Positions 16,349 through 24,382 of a stretch of 35,115 nucleotides of DNA are shown here, in pieces. A model generated the notes under the pieces. That model saw nothing but the letters and a program-made list of their open reading frames with translations. It did no database searches and had not been told where the DNA came from. Position numbers and translations under genes: made by a program. Source of the DNA: UBA3537 sp038106885 (GTDB lineage: Bacteria; Bacteroidota; Bacteroidia; Flavobacteriales; Flavobacteriaceae); NCBI GenBank assembly GCA_038106885.1, contig JAYNFX010000010.1, forward strand, positions 1 through 35,115. The letters are read 5' to 3'. How positions within the stretch are numbered: position 1 is the stretch's first letter; each line of letters begins with the position of its first letter.

Positions 16349-16482
16349 TTTAATAAATATTCAATAATGCACATTTCAAAAGCACTTTTTAATAGTTTTT
16401 CAACACCTTAAAGGGTCTATTTTTTTAAAATTTATTTGATAAATAGACTATTATGTTAATTTTTATAACTTATTGAATAAGT
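16344..16482. repeat. Three similar 15-bp palindromes in the hydrolase-mraZ gap
   Basis: ATTTATTTAATAAAT (16344-16358), ATTTATTTGATAAAT (16430-16444) and ACTTATTGAATAAGT (16468-16482) are near-identical palindromes in the intergenic region. A fourth, unrelated palindrome AATTGATATTCAATT (16483-16497) abuts the third. The region is very AT-rich, which raises the chance of coincidence. The remaining bases between 16359 and 16560 show no gene and no other structure that I can support. Confidence 0.4.
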
Positions 16483-16560
16483 AATTGATATTCAATTATA
16501 TAGGCTAAAAACAAAGTGTTTTTTGTCGATGTATTTTGCGTTTCATAGAATTTTATTAAC

Positions 16561-16590
16561 AAAGTGGTAAAAAGTGGTAAAAAGTGGGAA
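16561..16590 (+). promoter_or_regulatory. MraZ operator: three 10-bp direct repeats
   Basis: Three consecutive 10-mers read AAAGTGGTAA, AAAGTGGTAA and AAAGTGGGAA. They place TGG(G/T) cores exactly 10 bp apart, the pattern known for MraZ-binding sites (repeated GTGGG or AAAGTGK units upstream of mraZ in several phyla). They lie 49 nt before the mraZ ATG and just upstream of a TAAATTTG -7 box, so bound MraZ would cover the -33 region and repress the dcw cluster. Confidence 0.85.
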
Positions 16591-16598
16591 ATATTTTC

Positions 16599-16606
16599 TA
16601 AATTTG
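16599..16606 (+). promoter_or_regulatory. Candidate -7 box of the dcw cluster (Pmra)
   Basis: TAAATTTG is an exact match to the Bacteroidota -7 consensus TAnnTTTG, 33 nt before the mraZ ATG. The expected -33 position (about 16576-16579) falls inside the second MraZ repeat, so repressor and polymerase would compete. Confidence 0.6.
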
Positions 16607-16639
16607 ATATAGTTAAACCGCCAATTTAATTATTAATAA

Positions 16640-17107
16640 ATGCACACACTTATTGGGTCATACGAATGCAAGGCTGATGTTAAAGGCCGATTAATGCTTC
16701 CTGTTGGTCTTAAAAAGCAATTAGCTGCTTCATTAAGTAGCGGTTTTGTTTTGAAGCGAGCAGTCTTTCAGCCATGCCTAGAACTTTATTCTTTAGTTGA
16801 GTGGGAAAGTTTAATGCAAAAGGTTAATAAATTAAATCGCTTCAAAAAGAAAAACAATGATTTTATTAGAAGATTCACTGCTGGTGTTCGATTTATTGAA
16901 TTAGATGCTTCTGGAAGAATATTAATACCAAAGGAGTTAATAACTTTTGCTGGTATCACAAAAGATATCATATTAACCTCTGCGGTTAATATTATTGAGA
17001 TCTGGGATAAGGATAAGTATGAAAAAGCTATCGATGATGCTTCAAGTGATTTTGCTGTTTTGGCTGAAGATGTAATGGGTCAAGATGAATCATATGGGTT
17101 ATCATAG
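16640..17107 (+). CDS. mraZ: Transcriptional regulator MraZ
   Basis: MraZ is a DNA-binding protein with two AbrB-like half-domains that represses its own dcw operon in other bacteria. The 155 residues show both signature loops: DVKGR (13-17) in the first repeat and DASGRILIP (89-97) in the second, with basic KKQLAASL and RFKKKNNDF helices. It is the first gene of the cluster and lies just downstream of three 10-bp repeats that match its expected target, so autoregulation is likely. Its 3' end overlaps rsmH by 23 nt. Confidence 0.95.
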   Translation: MHTLIGSYECKADVKGRLMLPVGLKKQLAASLSSGFVLKRAVFQPCLELYSLVEWESLMQKVNKLNRFKKKNNDFIRRFTAGVRFIELDASGRILIPKELITFAGITKDIILTSAVNIIEIWDKDKYEKAIDDASSDFAVLAEDVMGQDESYGLS

Positions 17108-17990
17108 TCCAGTCATGTTGGAAGAGGCCGTTACAGGTTTAAATATTAAAAATGATGGTGTATATGTTGATGTGACTTTTGGAGGAGGTGGACATAGTAA
17201 AGAAATTTTACGTCAACTAGGCCCAGAGGGCAAATTAATTGCTTTTGATCAAGATAAGGATGCTATTTTAAATACTATTGAAGACTCTAGATTTATCTTA
17301 ATAAACGAGAATTTTAAATTCATGAAACGATTTTTGAAATTTCATAATATAAATATTGTTGATGGAGTGTTGGCTGACTTTGGGGTGTCATCCCATCAAT
17401 TTGATAAACCAGAACGAGGATTTTCAATAAGATTTGATTCATATTTAGACATGAGAATGGATCAAGAAGCTTCAGTTTCAGCAAAAACTATAATTAATGA
17501 ATATGATGAATCAGATTTAAAAAATATTTTTAAAAATTATGGTGAACTTAGAATGGCGCCTGCTATAGCAAGGTCAATTGTTGAGGCAAGAACAAGAAGA
17601 CCAATTGAGACTTCATTGCAATTAAGAAAGATCCTTGAAAGGTATTTGACAAGAGGCAGGCAAAATAAAACTCTTGCTCAAATTTATCAAGCAATAAGAA
17701 TTGAAGTAAATAATGAAATAGATGCTTTAAAGCGCTTCTTAACAGACACTAAGGACATTTTGAAAACTGGAGGCAGGTTAAGTGTTATTTCATACCATTC
17801 TTTGGAAGATCGATTGGTAAAAAGATTTATTAGAAATGGAATGTTTGAAGGAGAGCCACAGCGAGATGTTTTTGGTAATTATAAAGTGCCATTTAAAAAA
17901 ATTGGGAAATTGATTATTCCATCTAAATCTGAAATTAAAATTAACAATAGAGCCCGAAGTGCAAAACTAAGAATAGCTGAAAAATTGTAA
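17085..17990 (+). CDS. rsmH: 16S rRNA (cytosine-1402-N4)-methyltransferase RsmH
   Basis: RsmH (MraW) methylates C1402 of 16S rRNA at the P site using S-adenosylmethionine. The 301 residues include YHSPVMLEEAV at the start, the SAM loop VDVTFGGGGHSKEIL, ADFGVSSHQFDKPERGFSIR, LDMRMD, and the C-terminal VISYHSLEDRLVKRF with NNRARSAKLRIAEK. The first ATG gives a 23-nt overlap with mraZ; an in-frame ATG three codons later (17094) would shorten the overlap to 14 nt and also leaves the conserved region intact. Confidence 0.96.
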   Translation: MNHMGYHSPVMLEEAVTGLNIKNDGVYVDVTFGGGGHSKEILRQLGPEGKLIAFDQDKDAILNTIEDSRFILINENFKFMKRFLKFHNINIVDGVLADFGVSSHQFDKPERGFSIRFDSYLDMRMDQEASVSAKTIINEYDESDLKNIFKNYGELRMAPAIARSIVEARTRRPIETSLQLRKILERYLTRGRQNKTLAQIYQAIRIEVNNEIDALKRFLTDTKDILKTGGRLSVISYHSLEDRLVKRFIRNGMFEGEPQRDVFGNYKVPFKKIGKLIIPSKSEIKINNRARSAKLRIAEKL

Positions 17991-17998
17991 TCAAGCAA

Positions 17999-18325
17999 AT
18001 GAAAAAAACTATATACGGAATATTAAAGGGTAAATTTCTTTTAGATGAGGGTGCTTATAAAAAATGGAGTATAATTATTTTCTTTTCTGTACTTGCACTT
18101 ATAATGATTGCAAGCTCTCATAGCGCAGACGGTAAAGTTTATCAAATAGCTAAACTCAATGAAGAGGTAAAAGCCCTTCGTTCAACTTATGTGGATAATA
18201 GAGCTGAGTTGATGGAGTTAAAAATGGAATCATTTTTAAGAAATAAAATGAAAGATATTTATTTATTCCCATCTGAAAAACCTCCTGTAAAGATTGTAAT
18301 ATCTCCAAAAAAACAAAAACCTTGA
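17999..18325 (+). CDS. FtsL-like small division membrane protein
   Basis: This 108-residue protein has a short cytoplasmic N-terminus, one transmembrane segment (about 23-40, WSIIIFFSVLALIMIASS) and an extracytoplasmic helix (about 46-85, AKLNEEVKALRSTYVDNRAE) with heptad-like spacing typical of FtsL/DivIC coiled coils. Position between rsmH and the division transpeptidase is exactly that of ftsL in dcw clusters. Primary sequence in this family is poorly conserved, so the call rests mostly on topology and context. Its TGA stop overlaps the ftsI ATG by one base (TGATG). Confidence 0.8.
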   Translation: MKKTIYGILKGKFLLDEGAYKKWSIIIFFSVLALIMIASSHSADGKVYQIAKLNEEVKALRSTYVDNRAELMELKMESFLRNKMKDIYLFPSEKPPVKIVISPKKQKP

Positions 18326-20355
18326 TGTCAGATAAAGAAACTCACATATTAAATAAGTTATATTTTATTTCAGGGTGCATGTTTGTGTTTTCTCTTTTAA
18401 TTGTAGTAAAGTTGATCAATATTCAATTTGTTCAAGGAGATATTTATAGGTCATTAGCTGAAAAGCGAGCTATAAAAGATGTTATCATTCCAGCTAACAG
18501 AGGGAATATTTATTCTGCAAAAGGTAACTTGTTAGCTACATCAGTACAGCGATATGAAATTAGAATAGATTTGGTGACTCCATCTAATAAAAACTTTGAA
18601 ATGTTTGTCAAAGAGTTATGTGATTCAGTATCTGTTTTCAATCACAGAAGTTCAGCTCAGGTATTAGAATCATCTACAAATTTAGAAAGAAATTTAAGGA
18701 GAGCTCGCGAAAATAAGAATCGTTACTTTTTACTTGCTAAAAATTTAAGCTATGGTGATTATCTTAGATTTAGAAATTTTCCATTACTTAATTTAGGTGC
18801 TTATAAAGGAGGGTTAATTGTTGAGCAATCAACTAAACGTGATTACCCGTTAGGTGCTATTGCTCAGCGTTCAATTGGTTATGAGCGAGAAGATGATCAA
18901 GGATATGTTACTAGAGTTGGAATTGATGGAGCATTTGGACAAAAATATTTAAGAGGTATTGACGGCAAAAGACTAAAGCAAAGTATTGGTAAGGGCCAAT
19001 GGAAACCTATTGAGGATTTCAATCAAATTGAACCAAAGGATGGATATGATTTATACACAACAATAGATGTCAACATACAAGATATTGCTCATCACTCTCT
19101 TTTAGAACAGCTACAGATTTATAATGCTGATCACGGATCAGTCATTGTGATGGAAACAGAAACCGGAGAAATTAAAGCAATATCCAATTTAGGAAGGAAT
19201 TCTAAAGGTAATTACTATGAAAGATTGAATTATGCCATAGGTGAATCTCACGAACCTGGTTCAACTTTTAAGCTTATGGCTTTAGCTGTAGCACTAGATG
19301 ATAATAAAATTGATACTACAACAATTGTTGATACAAATGGTGGTACTCTTTCATATTATGGAAAAAAAGTCAGAGACTCAAAAAAAGGAGGATATGGGAA
19401 AATAACAGTAGCTGAAGCGTTTGAAGTTTCGTCTAATACTGGTGTGGTTAGTGCAATATATGAATCTTATAAAGAATCGCCCTCTAAATTTGTAGATGGG
19501 TTATATAGAATGAATCTTCAAGACTCATTAAATCTGCCAATATTAGGTGAGGGAAAGTCAATTATTCCTGATCCAAGAATTAATAATGGTAGATGGAGTG
19601 GTATAGCACTTCAGTGGATGGCCTATGGATACGGTGTTTCTTTTACTCCTTTGCAAACATTAACTTTTTATAATGCTATTGCCAATAATGGAAAAATGGT
19701 TAGGCCTAGATTTTTAAAAGAAATCAAATCTATAAACAAAACGGTTAAGCTTTTTGAAACGGAAGTCATAAACCCTCAAATATGTAAGCCTGAAACAATA
19801 AAAAAGCTACAGGTATTATTAAAAAATGTAATTGAAAAATCACATGGTACTGGGCATAGGTTATTTAATGATGAATTTTCAATGGCAGGTAAAACAGGCA
19901 CATGCCAAAAGGATTACTCTGAAAAAGATAAGTTAAATTATATATCTACATTTTCAGGATATTTCCCTGCTGATTCTCCAAAATATTCATGCATTGTAAT
20001 TATCCATGAACCTGATAAAAATTTAGGTTATTATGGAGCAGATGTTTCAGGTCCTGTTTTCAAAAAAATTGCTCAGAAAATATATACAGACCTGCCAACT
20101 GTTGAATTTGTTGACAGCCTAGATAAAAGTTCTAAGGAGGTTGAAAATCAACATGAAAAGTACTATCAAGCTTCTATAAAGCATGAAAATGTAATGCCAA
20201 ATTTAATAGGTATGCCCGCCATGGATGCGATTGCAGTTCTAGAAAACATGAATTTTGATGTTAAATTAATTGGTAATGGAAATGTTGTTAATCAATCCAT
20301 TAAAACAGGTAATAAATTAAAACTAAAATCAACTGTTATTTTAGAGTTGTTATGA
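18325..20355 (+). CDS. ftsI: Division-specific peptidoglycan transpeptidase (PBP3/FtsI-like) with C-terminal PASTA
   Basis: From the ATG at 18325 the protein has 676 residues; a TTG one codon upstream is not needed. A single N-terminal membrane anchor (about 11-32) precedes the PBP dimerisation domain (ANRGNIYSAKGNLLATS) and the penicillin-binding domain. The catalytic motifs are STFK with nucleophile Ser313, SSN (369-371) and KTGT (523-526). A PASTA domain ends the protein (about 620-676, VMPNLIGMPAMDAIAVLE), as in many Bacteroidota and Gram-positive division PBPs. It crosslinks septal peptidoglycan with FtsW. The gene overlaps ftsL by 1 nt and murE by 4 nt. Confidence 0.95.
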   Translation: MSDKETHILNKLYFISGCMFVFSLLIVVKLINIQFVQGDIYRSLAEKRAIKDVIIPANRGNIYSAKGNLLATSVQRYEIRIDLVTPSNKNFEMFVKELCDSVSVFNHRSSAQVLESSTNLERNLRRARENKNRYFLLAKNLSYGDYLRFRNFPLLNLGAYKGGLIVEQSTKRDYPLGAIAQRSIGYEREDDQGYVTRVGIDGAFGQKYLRGIDGKRLKQSIGKGQWKPIEDFNQIEPKDGYDLYTTIDVNIQDIAHHSLLEQLQIYNADHGSVIVMETETGEIKAISNLGRNSKGNYYERLNYAIGESHEPGSTFKLMALAVALDDNKIDTTTIVDTNGGTLSYYGKKVRDSKKGGYGKITVAEAFEVSSNTGVVSAIYESYKESPSKFVDGLYRMNLQDSLNLPILGEGKSIIPDPRINNGRWSGIALQWMAYGYGVSFTPLQTLTFYNAIANNGKMVRPRFLKEIKSINKTVKLFETEVINPQICKPETIKKLQVLLKNVIEKSHGTGHRLFNDEFSMAGKTGTCQKDYSEKDKLNYISTFSGYFPADSPKYSCIVIIHEPDKNLGYYGADVSGPVFKKIAQKIYTDLPTVEFVDSLDKSSKEVENQHEKYYQASIKHENVMPNLIGMPAMDAIAVLENMNFDVKLIGNGNVVNQSIKTGNKLKLKSTVILELL

Positions 20356-21815
20356 AATTATTGAAGGATATTTTATATGGAGTTGGTATCAAATCTGTTT
20401 TTGGATCCACAGAGACATATATAAATAAAATCCAATTTGATTCTAGAAAAATTAGCAATGAAGATTTATTTGTTGCAATAAAGGGAATTGAATTTGACGG
20501 TCATGATTTTATTCAAGATGCAATTAATAGGGGTGCAAATACAATTGTTCATGAAGATGTGTTAATGTCAAAAGATGAAGGGATAAATTATATACAGGTA
20601 AAAAAATCATCTAGTGCATTAGCAATGATTGCTTCAAACTATTACAATCAGCCTTCTGCTAATTTGCAACTTATTGGGGTAACTGGAACCAATGGTAAGA
20701 CCACAGTGGCTTCATTGTTATATGATTTGTTTAAGTCTGCAGGGTTCAAGGTGGGCTTAATATCAACTGTAAAAATTATGGTAGATGAAAAAAAATATGA
20801 TGCAACTCATACAACTCCAAACCCCATATTAATAAATTATTACTTGAACGAAATGAATAGCTCTGGAGTAGAGTTTTGTTTCATGGAGGTAAGCTCACAC
20901 GGTATAGATCAAAATAGAATTAAAGGTTTGGTTTTCAGTGGTGGAATTTTCACAAACCTTTCACACGATCATTTAGATTATCATAAAACATTTTCAGTAT
21001 ATAGAGATGTAAAAAAATCTTTTTTTGATTCACTTCCTAATAATGCTTTTGCAATTTTAAACGCAGATGATAAAAATGGTCTTTATATGGGGCAAAACAC
21101 TAAGGCCAAAATACATACATACGCGTTGAGATCCTATGCCGATTATAAAGTTCAAATTCTTGAAAATCAATTTAAAGGGTTATTGCTGAAAATTAATGGT
21201 TCAGAGATGTGGGTAAAATTGATTGGTGCTTTTAATGCTTATAATTTAGTTTCAATTTTTGCATGTGCTGATATTTTAGGATTAGAGTCTGATGAGATTT
21301 TAAAGTTAATGAGTAATCTAGATAGCGTTGACGGTAGGTTTAATTTCTTCACAACTAACACAAATATTACATTGATAATTGATTATGCTCATACTCCAGA
21401 TGCTCTTAAAAATGTATTAGAAACTATTAATGACATTAGAACAAAAAATGAGAGTCTAATTACAGTCATAGGTTGTGGTGGCGATAGGGATAAAGATAAG
21501 CGTTCAAAAATGGGTAAAATTGCCTCAGTTTTAAGTTCAAAAGTAATTTTCACAAGTGATAATCCACGTCATGAAGATCCAGAATTGATCATTTCAGAAA
21601 TGGAAGAAGGAGTTGAGCCTCATAACCATAATAAAATTATTTCAATTACTAATAGAAAACAAGCCATTAAGACTGCTTGTCAATTAGCTAACTCTGGAGA
21701 TATAATTTTAGTTGCTGGTAAAGGTCATGAAACTTATCAAGATATTAAGGGAGAAAAAACTCACTTTAGTGATGTTGAAGTTGCACATGAATTTATAAAA
21801 GATTTACAAAAATAA
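20352..21815 (+). CDS. murE: UDP-MurNAc-L-Ala-D-Glu:meso-diaminopimelate ligase
   Basis: MurE adds the third amino acid of the peptidoglycan stem peptide in the cytoplasm, using ATP. The 487 residues carry the ATP-binding GVTGTNGKTT (109-118), the central SHGIDQNRI and TNLSHDHLDYH motifs, and the C-terminal DYAHTPDAL and CGGDRDKDKR. The specificity motif DNPR (403-406) followed by HEDP indicates meso-diaminopimelate rather than lysine. The ATG overlaps the ftsI stop by 4 nt. The next gene is mraY, 1 nt away, with no murF between. Confidence 0.97.
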   Translation: MKLLKDILYGVGIKSVFGSTETYINKIQFDSRKISNEDLFVAIKGIEFDGHDFIQDAINRGANTIVHEDVLMSKDEGINYIQVKKSSSALAMIASNYYNQPSANLQLIGVTGTNGKTTVASLLYDLFKSAGFKVGLISTVKIMVDEKKYDATHTTPNPILINYYLNEMNSSGVEFCFMEVSSHGIDQNRIKGLVFSGGIFTNLSHDHLDYHKTFSVYRDVKKSFFDSLPNNAFAILNADDKNGLYMGQNTKAKIHTYALRSYADYKVQILENQFKGLLLKINGSEMWVKLIGAFNAYNLVSIFACADILGLESDEILKLMSNLDSVDGRFNFFTTNTNITLIIDYAHTPDALKNVLETINDIRTKNESLITVIGCGGDRDKDKRSKMGKIASVLSSKVIFTSDNPRHEDPELIISEMEEGVEPHNHNKIISITNRKQAIKTACQLANSGDIILVAGKGHETYQDIKGEKTHFSDVEVAHEFIKDLQK

Positions 21816-21816
21816 T

Positions 21817-23049
21817 ATGCTATACTATTTGTTTGAATACTTAGAAAACCAATATCAGCTTCCAGGAGCTTCACTTTTTGGGTTTTTATCTTTCAGGGCA
21901 GCATGCACTATAATTTTATCATTACTAATTTCTACAATTTATGGTAAAAGAATAATAAAATTTTTAAATAAACATCAATTAGGTGAGTCTATTCGTGATT
22001 TGGGTTTAGATGGGCAAAAAGAAAAGACAGGGACACCAACTATGGGTGGATTTATAATCATTATTGCCACTTTGTTTCCAGTTTTTTTATTTGCAAAATT
22101 GGACAATATATATATCATTTTACTAATAACTACTACACTTTGGATGGGATCCATAGGTTTCTTAGATGATTATATAAAAAAATTTAAAAACAATAAAGAA
22201 GGCTTAAAAGGTAAGTTTAAAATTATTGGACAAGTTGGTCTTGGTGTTATTGTTGGATTGACATTGTTTTTTAATTCAGATGTTACCATTAAGGAAAAAG
22301 TTCCATCAAGTCAAATAGTAAAAGCAGAAAATTTTGATAGTTCACAGTTTAATTTTTATCCTGAAACAAAATCAACAAAAACTACAATTCCATTTGTTAA
22401 AAGTAATGAGTTTGATTATTCTGATTTAATAACTTGGATCAGTCCTGATTTAGAAAAATTTTCGTGGCTAATATTTGTTATTGTAGTAGTTTTTATAATT
22501 ACTGCAGTATCAAATGGAGCAAATTTAACTGATGGTATTGATGGTTTAGCAGCCGGGTCTTCTGCTATTATTGCATTGACTTTAGGTGTTTTTGCTTGGG
22601 TATCAGGTAATATAATATTCGCTGATTATTTAAATATCATGTATATCCCAAGAGTTGAAGAGATAACAATTTTTATTTCAGCTTTTGTTGGTTCTCTCAT
22701 TGGATTTCTTTGGTATAATGCATATCCAGCTCAAGTTTTTATGGGTGATACGGGGAGCTTGACAATAGGTGGAATTATTGCAGTGATTGCAATAGCAGTT
22801 AGAAAAGAATGGCTTATTCCATTGTTATGTGGAATATTTTTAATTGAGAATTTATCAGTGGTTTTACAGGTTTCATATTTTAAATACACACGAAAGAAGT
22901 TTGGTGAAGGGAAAAGAATATTTAAAATGTCTCCGCTACATCATCACTATCAAAAGCTTGGATATCATGAAAGTAAAATTGTTACAAGATTCTGGATCGT
23001 TGGTATTCTTTTGGCAATATTAACAATTGTTACATTAAAAATAAGGTAG
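21817..23049 (+). CDS. mraY: Phospho-MurNAc-pentapeptide transferase
   Basis: MraY makes lipid I by moving phospho-MurNAc-pentapeptide to undecaprenyl phosphate at the inner membrane. The 410-residue polytopic protein shows TGTPTMGGFIII, the catalytic Asp pair in FLDDYIKKFKNNKEGLKGK (Asp117/Asp118), SNGANLTDGIDGLAAGSS (232-249), VFMGDTGSLTIGG and the histidine-rich SPLHHHYQKLG. It is about 50 residues longer than the E. coli enzyme because of a hydrophilic insert between about 153 and 215, which falls in an extracytoplasmic loop. Adjacent murE and murD are 1 and 0 nt away. Confidence 0.97.
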   Translation: MLYYLFEYLENQYQLPGASLFGFLSFRAACTIILSLLISTIYGKRIIKFLNKHQLGESIRDLGLDGQKEKTGTPTMGGFIIIIATLFPVFLFAKLDNIYIILLITTTLWMGSIGFLDDYIKKFKNNKEGLKGKFKIIGQVGLGVIVGLTLFFNSDVTIKEKVPSSQIVKAENFDSSQFNFYPETKSTKTTIPFVKSNEFDYSDLITWISPDLEKFSWLIFVIVVVFIITAVSNGANLTDGIDGLAAGSSAIIALTLGVFAWVSGNIIFADYLNIMYIPRVEEITIFISAFVGSLIGFLWYNAYPAQVFMGDTGSLTIGGIIAVIAIAVRKEWLIPLLCGIFLIENLSVVLQVSYFKYTRKKFGEGKRIFKMSPLHHHYQKLGYHESKIVTRFWIVGILLAILTIVTLKIR

Positions 23050-24381
23050 ATGAAACAATTAGTTGTTCTTGGAGCAGGAGAAAGTGGAATTGGAACAGCA
23101 CTGCTGGCAATTGAAAAAGGGTTTAATGTATTTGTTTCTGATTATGGAAATATCAAAAGTAAATACAAGGATGTTCTTATAAATTATGAGATTGAATGGG
23201 AAGAAGGAAAGCACACATCTTCCAAGATTTTAAAGGCTGATTTGGTAATGAAAAGTCCAGGTATTTCAGATTGTGTTCCTATAATAAAAAAAATACTATC
23301 AAATAAAATTCCTGTGATTTCAGAAATTGAATTTGCTTCTAAGTTTACAAGTTCAAAAATAATTGGAATTACAGGTAGTAATGGTAAAACAACAACAACA
23401 ATGATGGTACATCAAATTTTAAAAGATGCAGAAATTGATGTTTTGATGGCTGGAAATATTGGAGATAGTTTTGCCAAGGAAATAAAAAATAATCCAGAAT
23501 TCTTTGTTTTGGAACTTAGTAGTTTTCAATTGGATGGAATAAAATTATTTCGTCCCAACATAGCAATTATCACAAATATTACACCTGATCACTTGGATCG
23601 GTACGACAATAATTTTGAAAATTATATTGAGTCAAAATTCAGAATCGTGATGAACCAAACAAATTCAGATTATTTGATTTACAATGCTGATGATCCAGCA
23701 ATCATTTCATTTTTAAAATCTAATAAAATACAATCTCAATTAATTCCATTTTCAATTAATAAAACTTTTGATTTTGGAACATATTATAAAGACGATAATA
23801 TAATTATAAAATTAAAAAATAAATCAATTCTTATGCCAACATCAAATTTAGCTTTAGAAGGCAAGCATAACATTAAAAACGCTATGGCAGCTGCAACAGT
23901 CGCAAACTTGCTTAAGATTCGTAAAGATACTATTAGAGAAAGTTTAGAGTGTTTTCAGGGAGCTGAGCATAGATTAGAAAATGTATTAAAGATTAATAAA
24001 GTTAAATACATCAATGATTCAAAAGCTACAAATGTTAATGCTACATACTTTGCTTTAGAAAGTATGACCTCTCCGACCGTATGGATTGTCGGAGGTATTG
24101 ACAAGGGTAATGATTATTCTGTGTTATACCCATTTGTTAATGAAAAGGTTAAAGCAATTATTTGTTTGGGTAAACAAAATGACAAGTTGTTTAAAAATTT
24201 CCAATCCATGGTAGATACAATTGTTGAAACACAATTTATGTCTGAAGCTGTCAAAATCGCATATAAAATTGCTGAAGCAGGAGATAATGTTTTGCTATCT
24301 CCTGCTTGTTCGAGTTTTGATTTATTTGAAAATTATGAAGATAGAGGTCAACAATTTAAAGCCTCAGTTAGAAAATTATAA
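23050..24381 (+). CDS. murD: UDP-N-acetylmuramoylalanine--D-glutamate ligase
   Basis: MurD adds D-glutamate to UDP-MurNAc-L-alanine. The 443-residue protein has the N-terminal Rossmann-like substrate domain (VLGAGESGIGTALLA), the ATP loop GITGSNGKTTTT (106-117), the central ELSSFQLDG and TNITPDHLDRY, and C-terminal NDSKATNVNAT, VGGIDKGNDY and LLSPACSSFDLFENYEDRG. It follows mraY without any spacer. The ftsW start lies 1 nt after the stop. Confidence 0.97.
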   Translation: MKQLVVLGAGESGIGTALLAIEKGFNVFVSDYGNIKSKYKDVLINYEIEWEEGKHTSSKILKADLVMKSPGISDCVPIIKKILSNKIPVISEIEFASKFTSSKIIGITGSNGKTTTTMMVHQILKDAEIDVLMAGNIGDSFAKEIKNNPEFFVLELSSFQLDGIKLFRPNIAIITNITPDHLDRYDNNFENYIESKFRIVMNQTNSDYLIYNADDPAIISFLKSNKIQSQLIPFSINKTFDFGTYYKDDNIIIKLKNKSILMPTSNLALEGKHNIKNAMAAATVANLLKIRKDTIRESLECFQGAEHRLENVLKINKVKYINDSKATNVNATYFALESMTSPTVWIVGGIDKGNDYSVLYPFVNEKVKAIICLGKQNDKLFKNFQSMVDTIVETQFMSEAVKIAYKIAEAGDNVLLSPACSSFDLFENYEDRGQQFKASVRKL

Positions 24382-24382
24382 A

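Noticed and set aside
18322..18324. TTG as start of ftsI
   Set aside because: An ATG follows immediately and overlaps the ftsL stop as TGATG, the normal coupled arrangement, so the TTG is unnecessary.
24221..24382. Upstream extension of ftsW by 54 codons
   Set aside because: It lies entirely inside the murD 3' end in another frame and does not resemble FtsW; the ATG at 24383, 1 nt after the murD stop, fits the family and the spacing.
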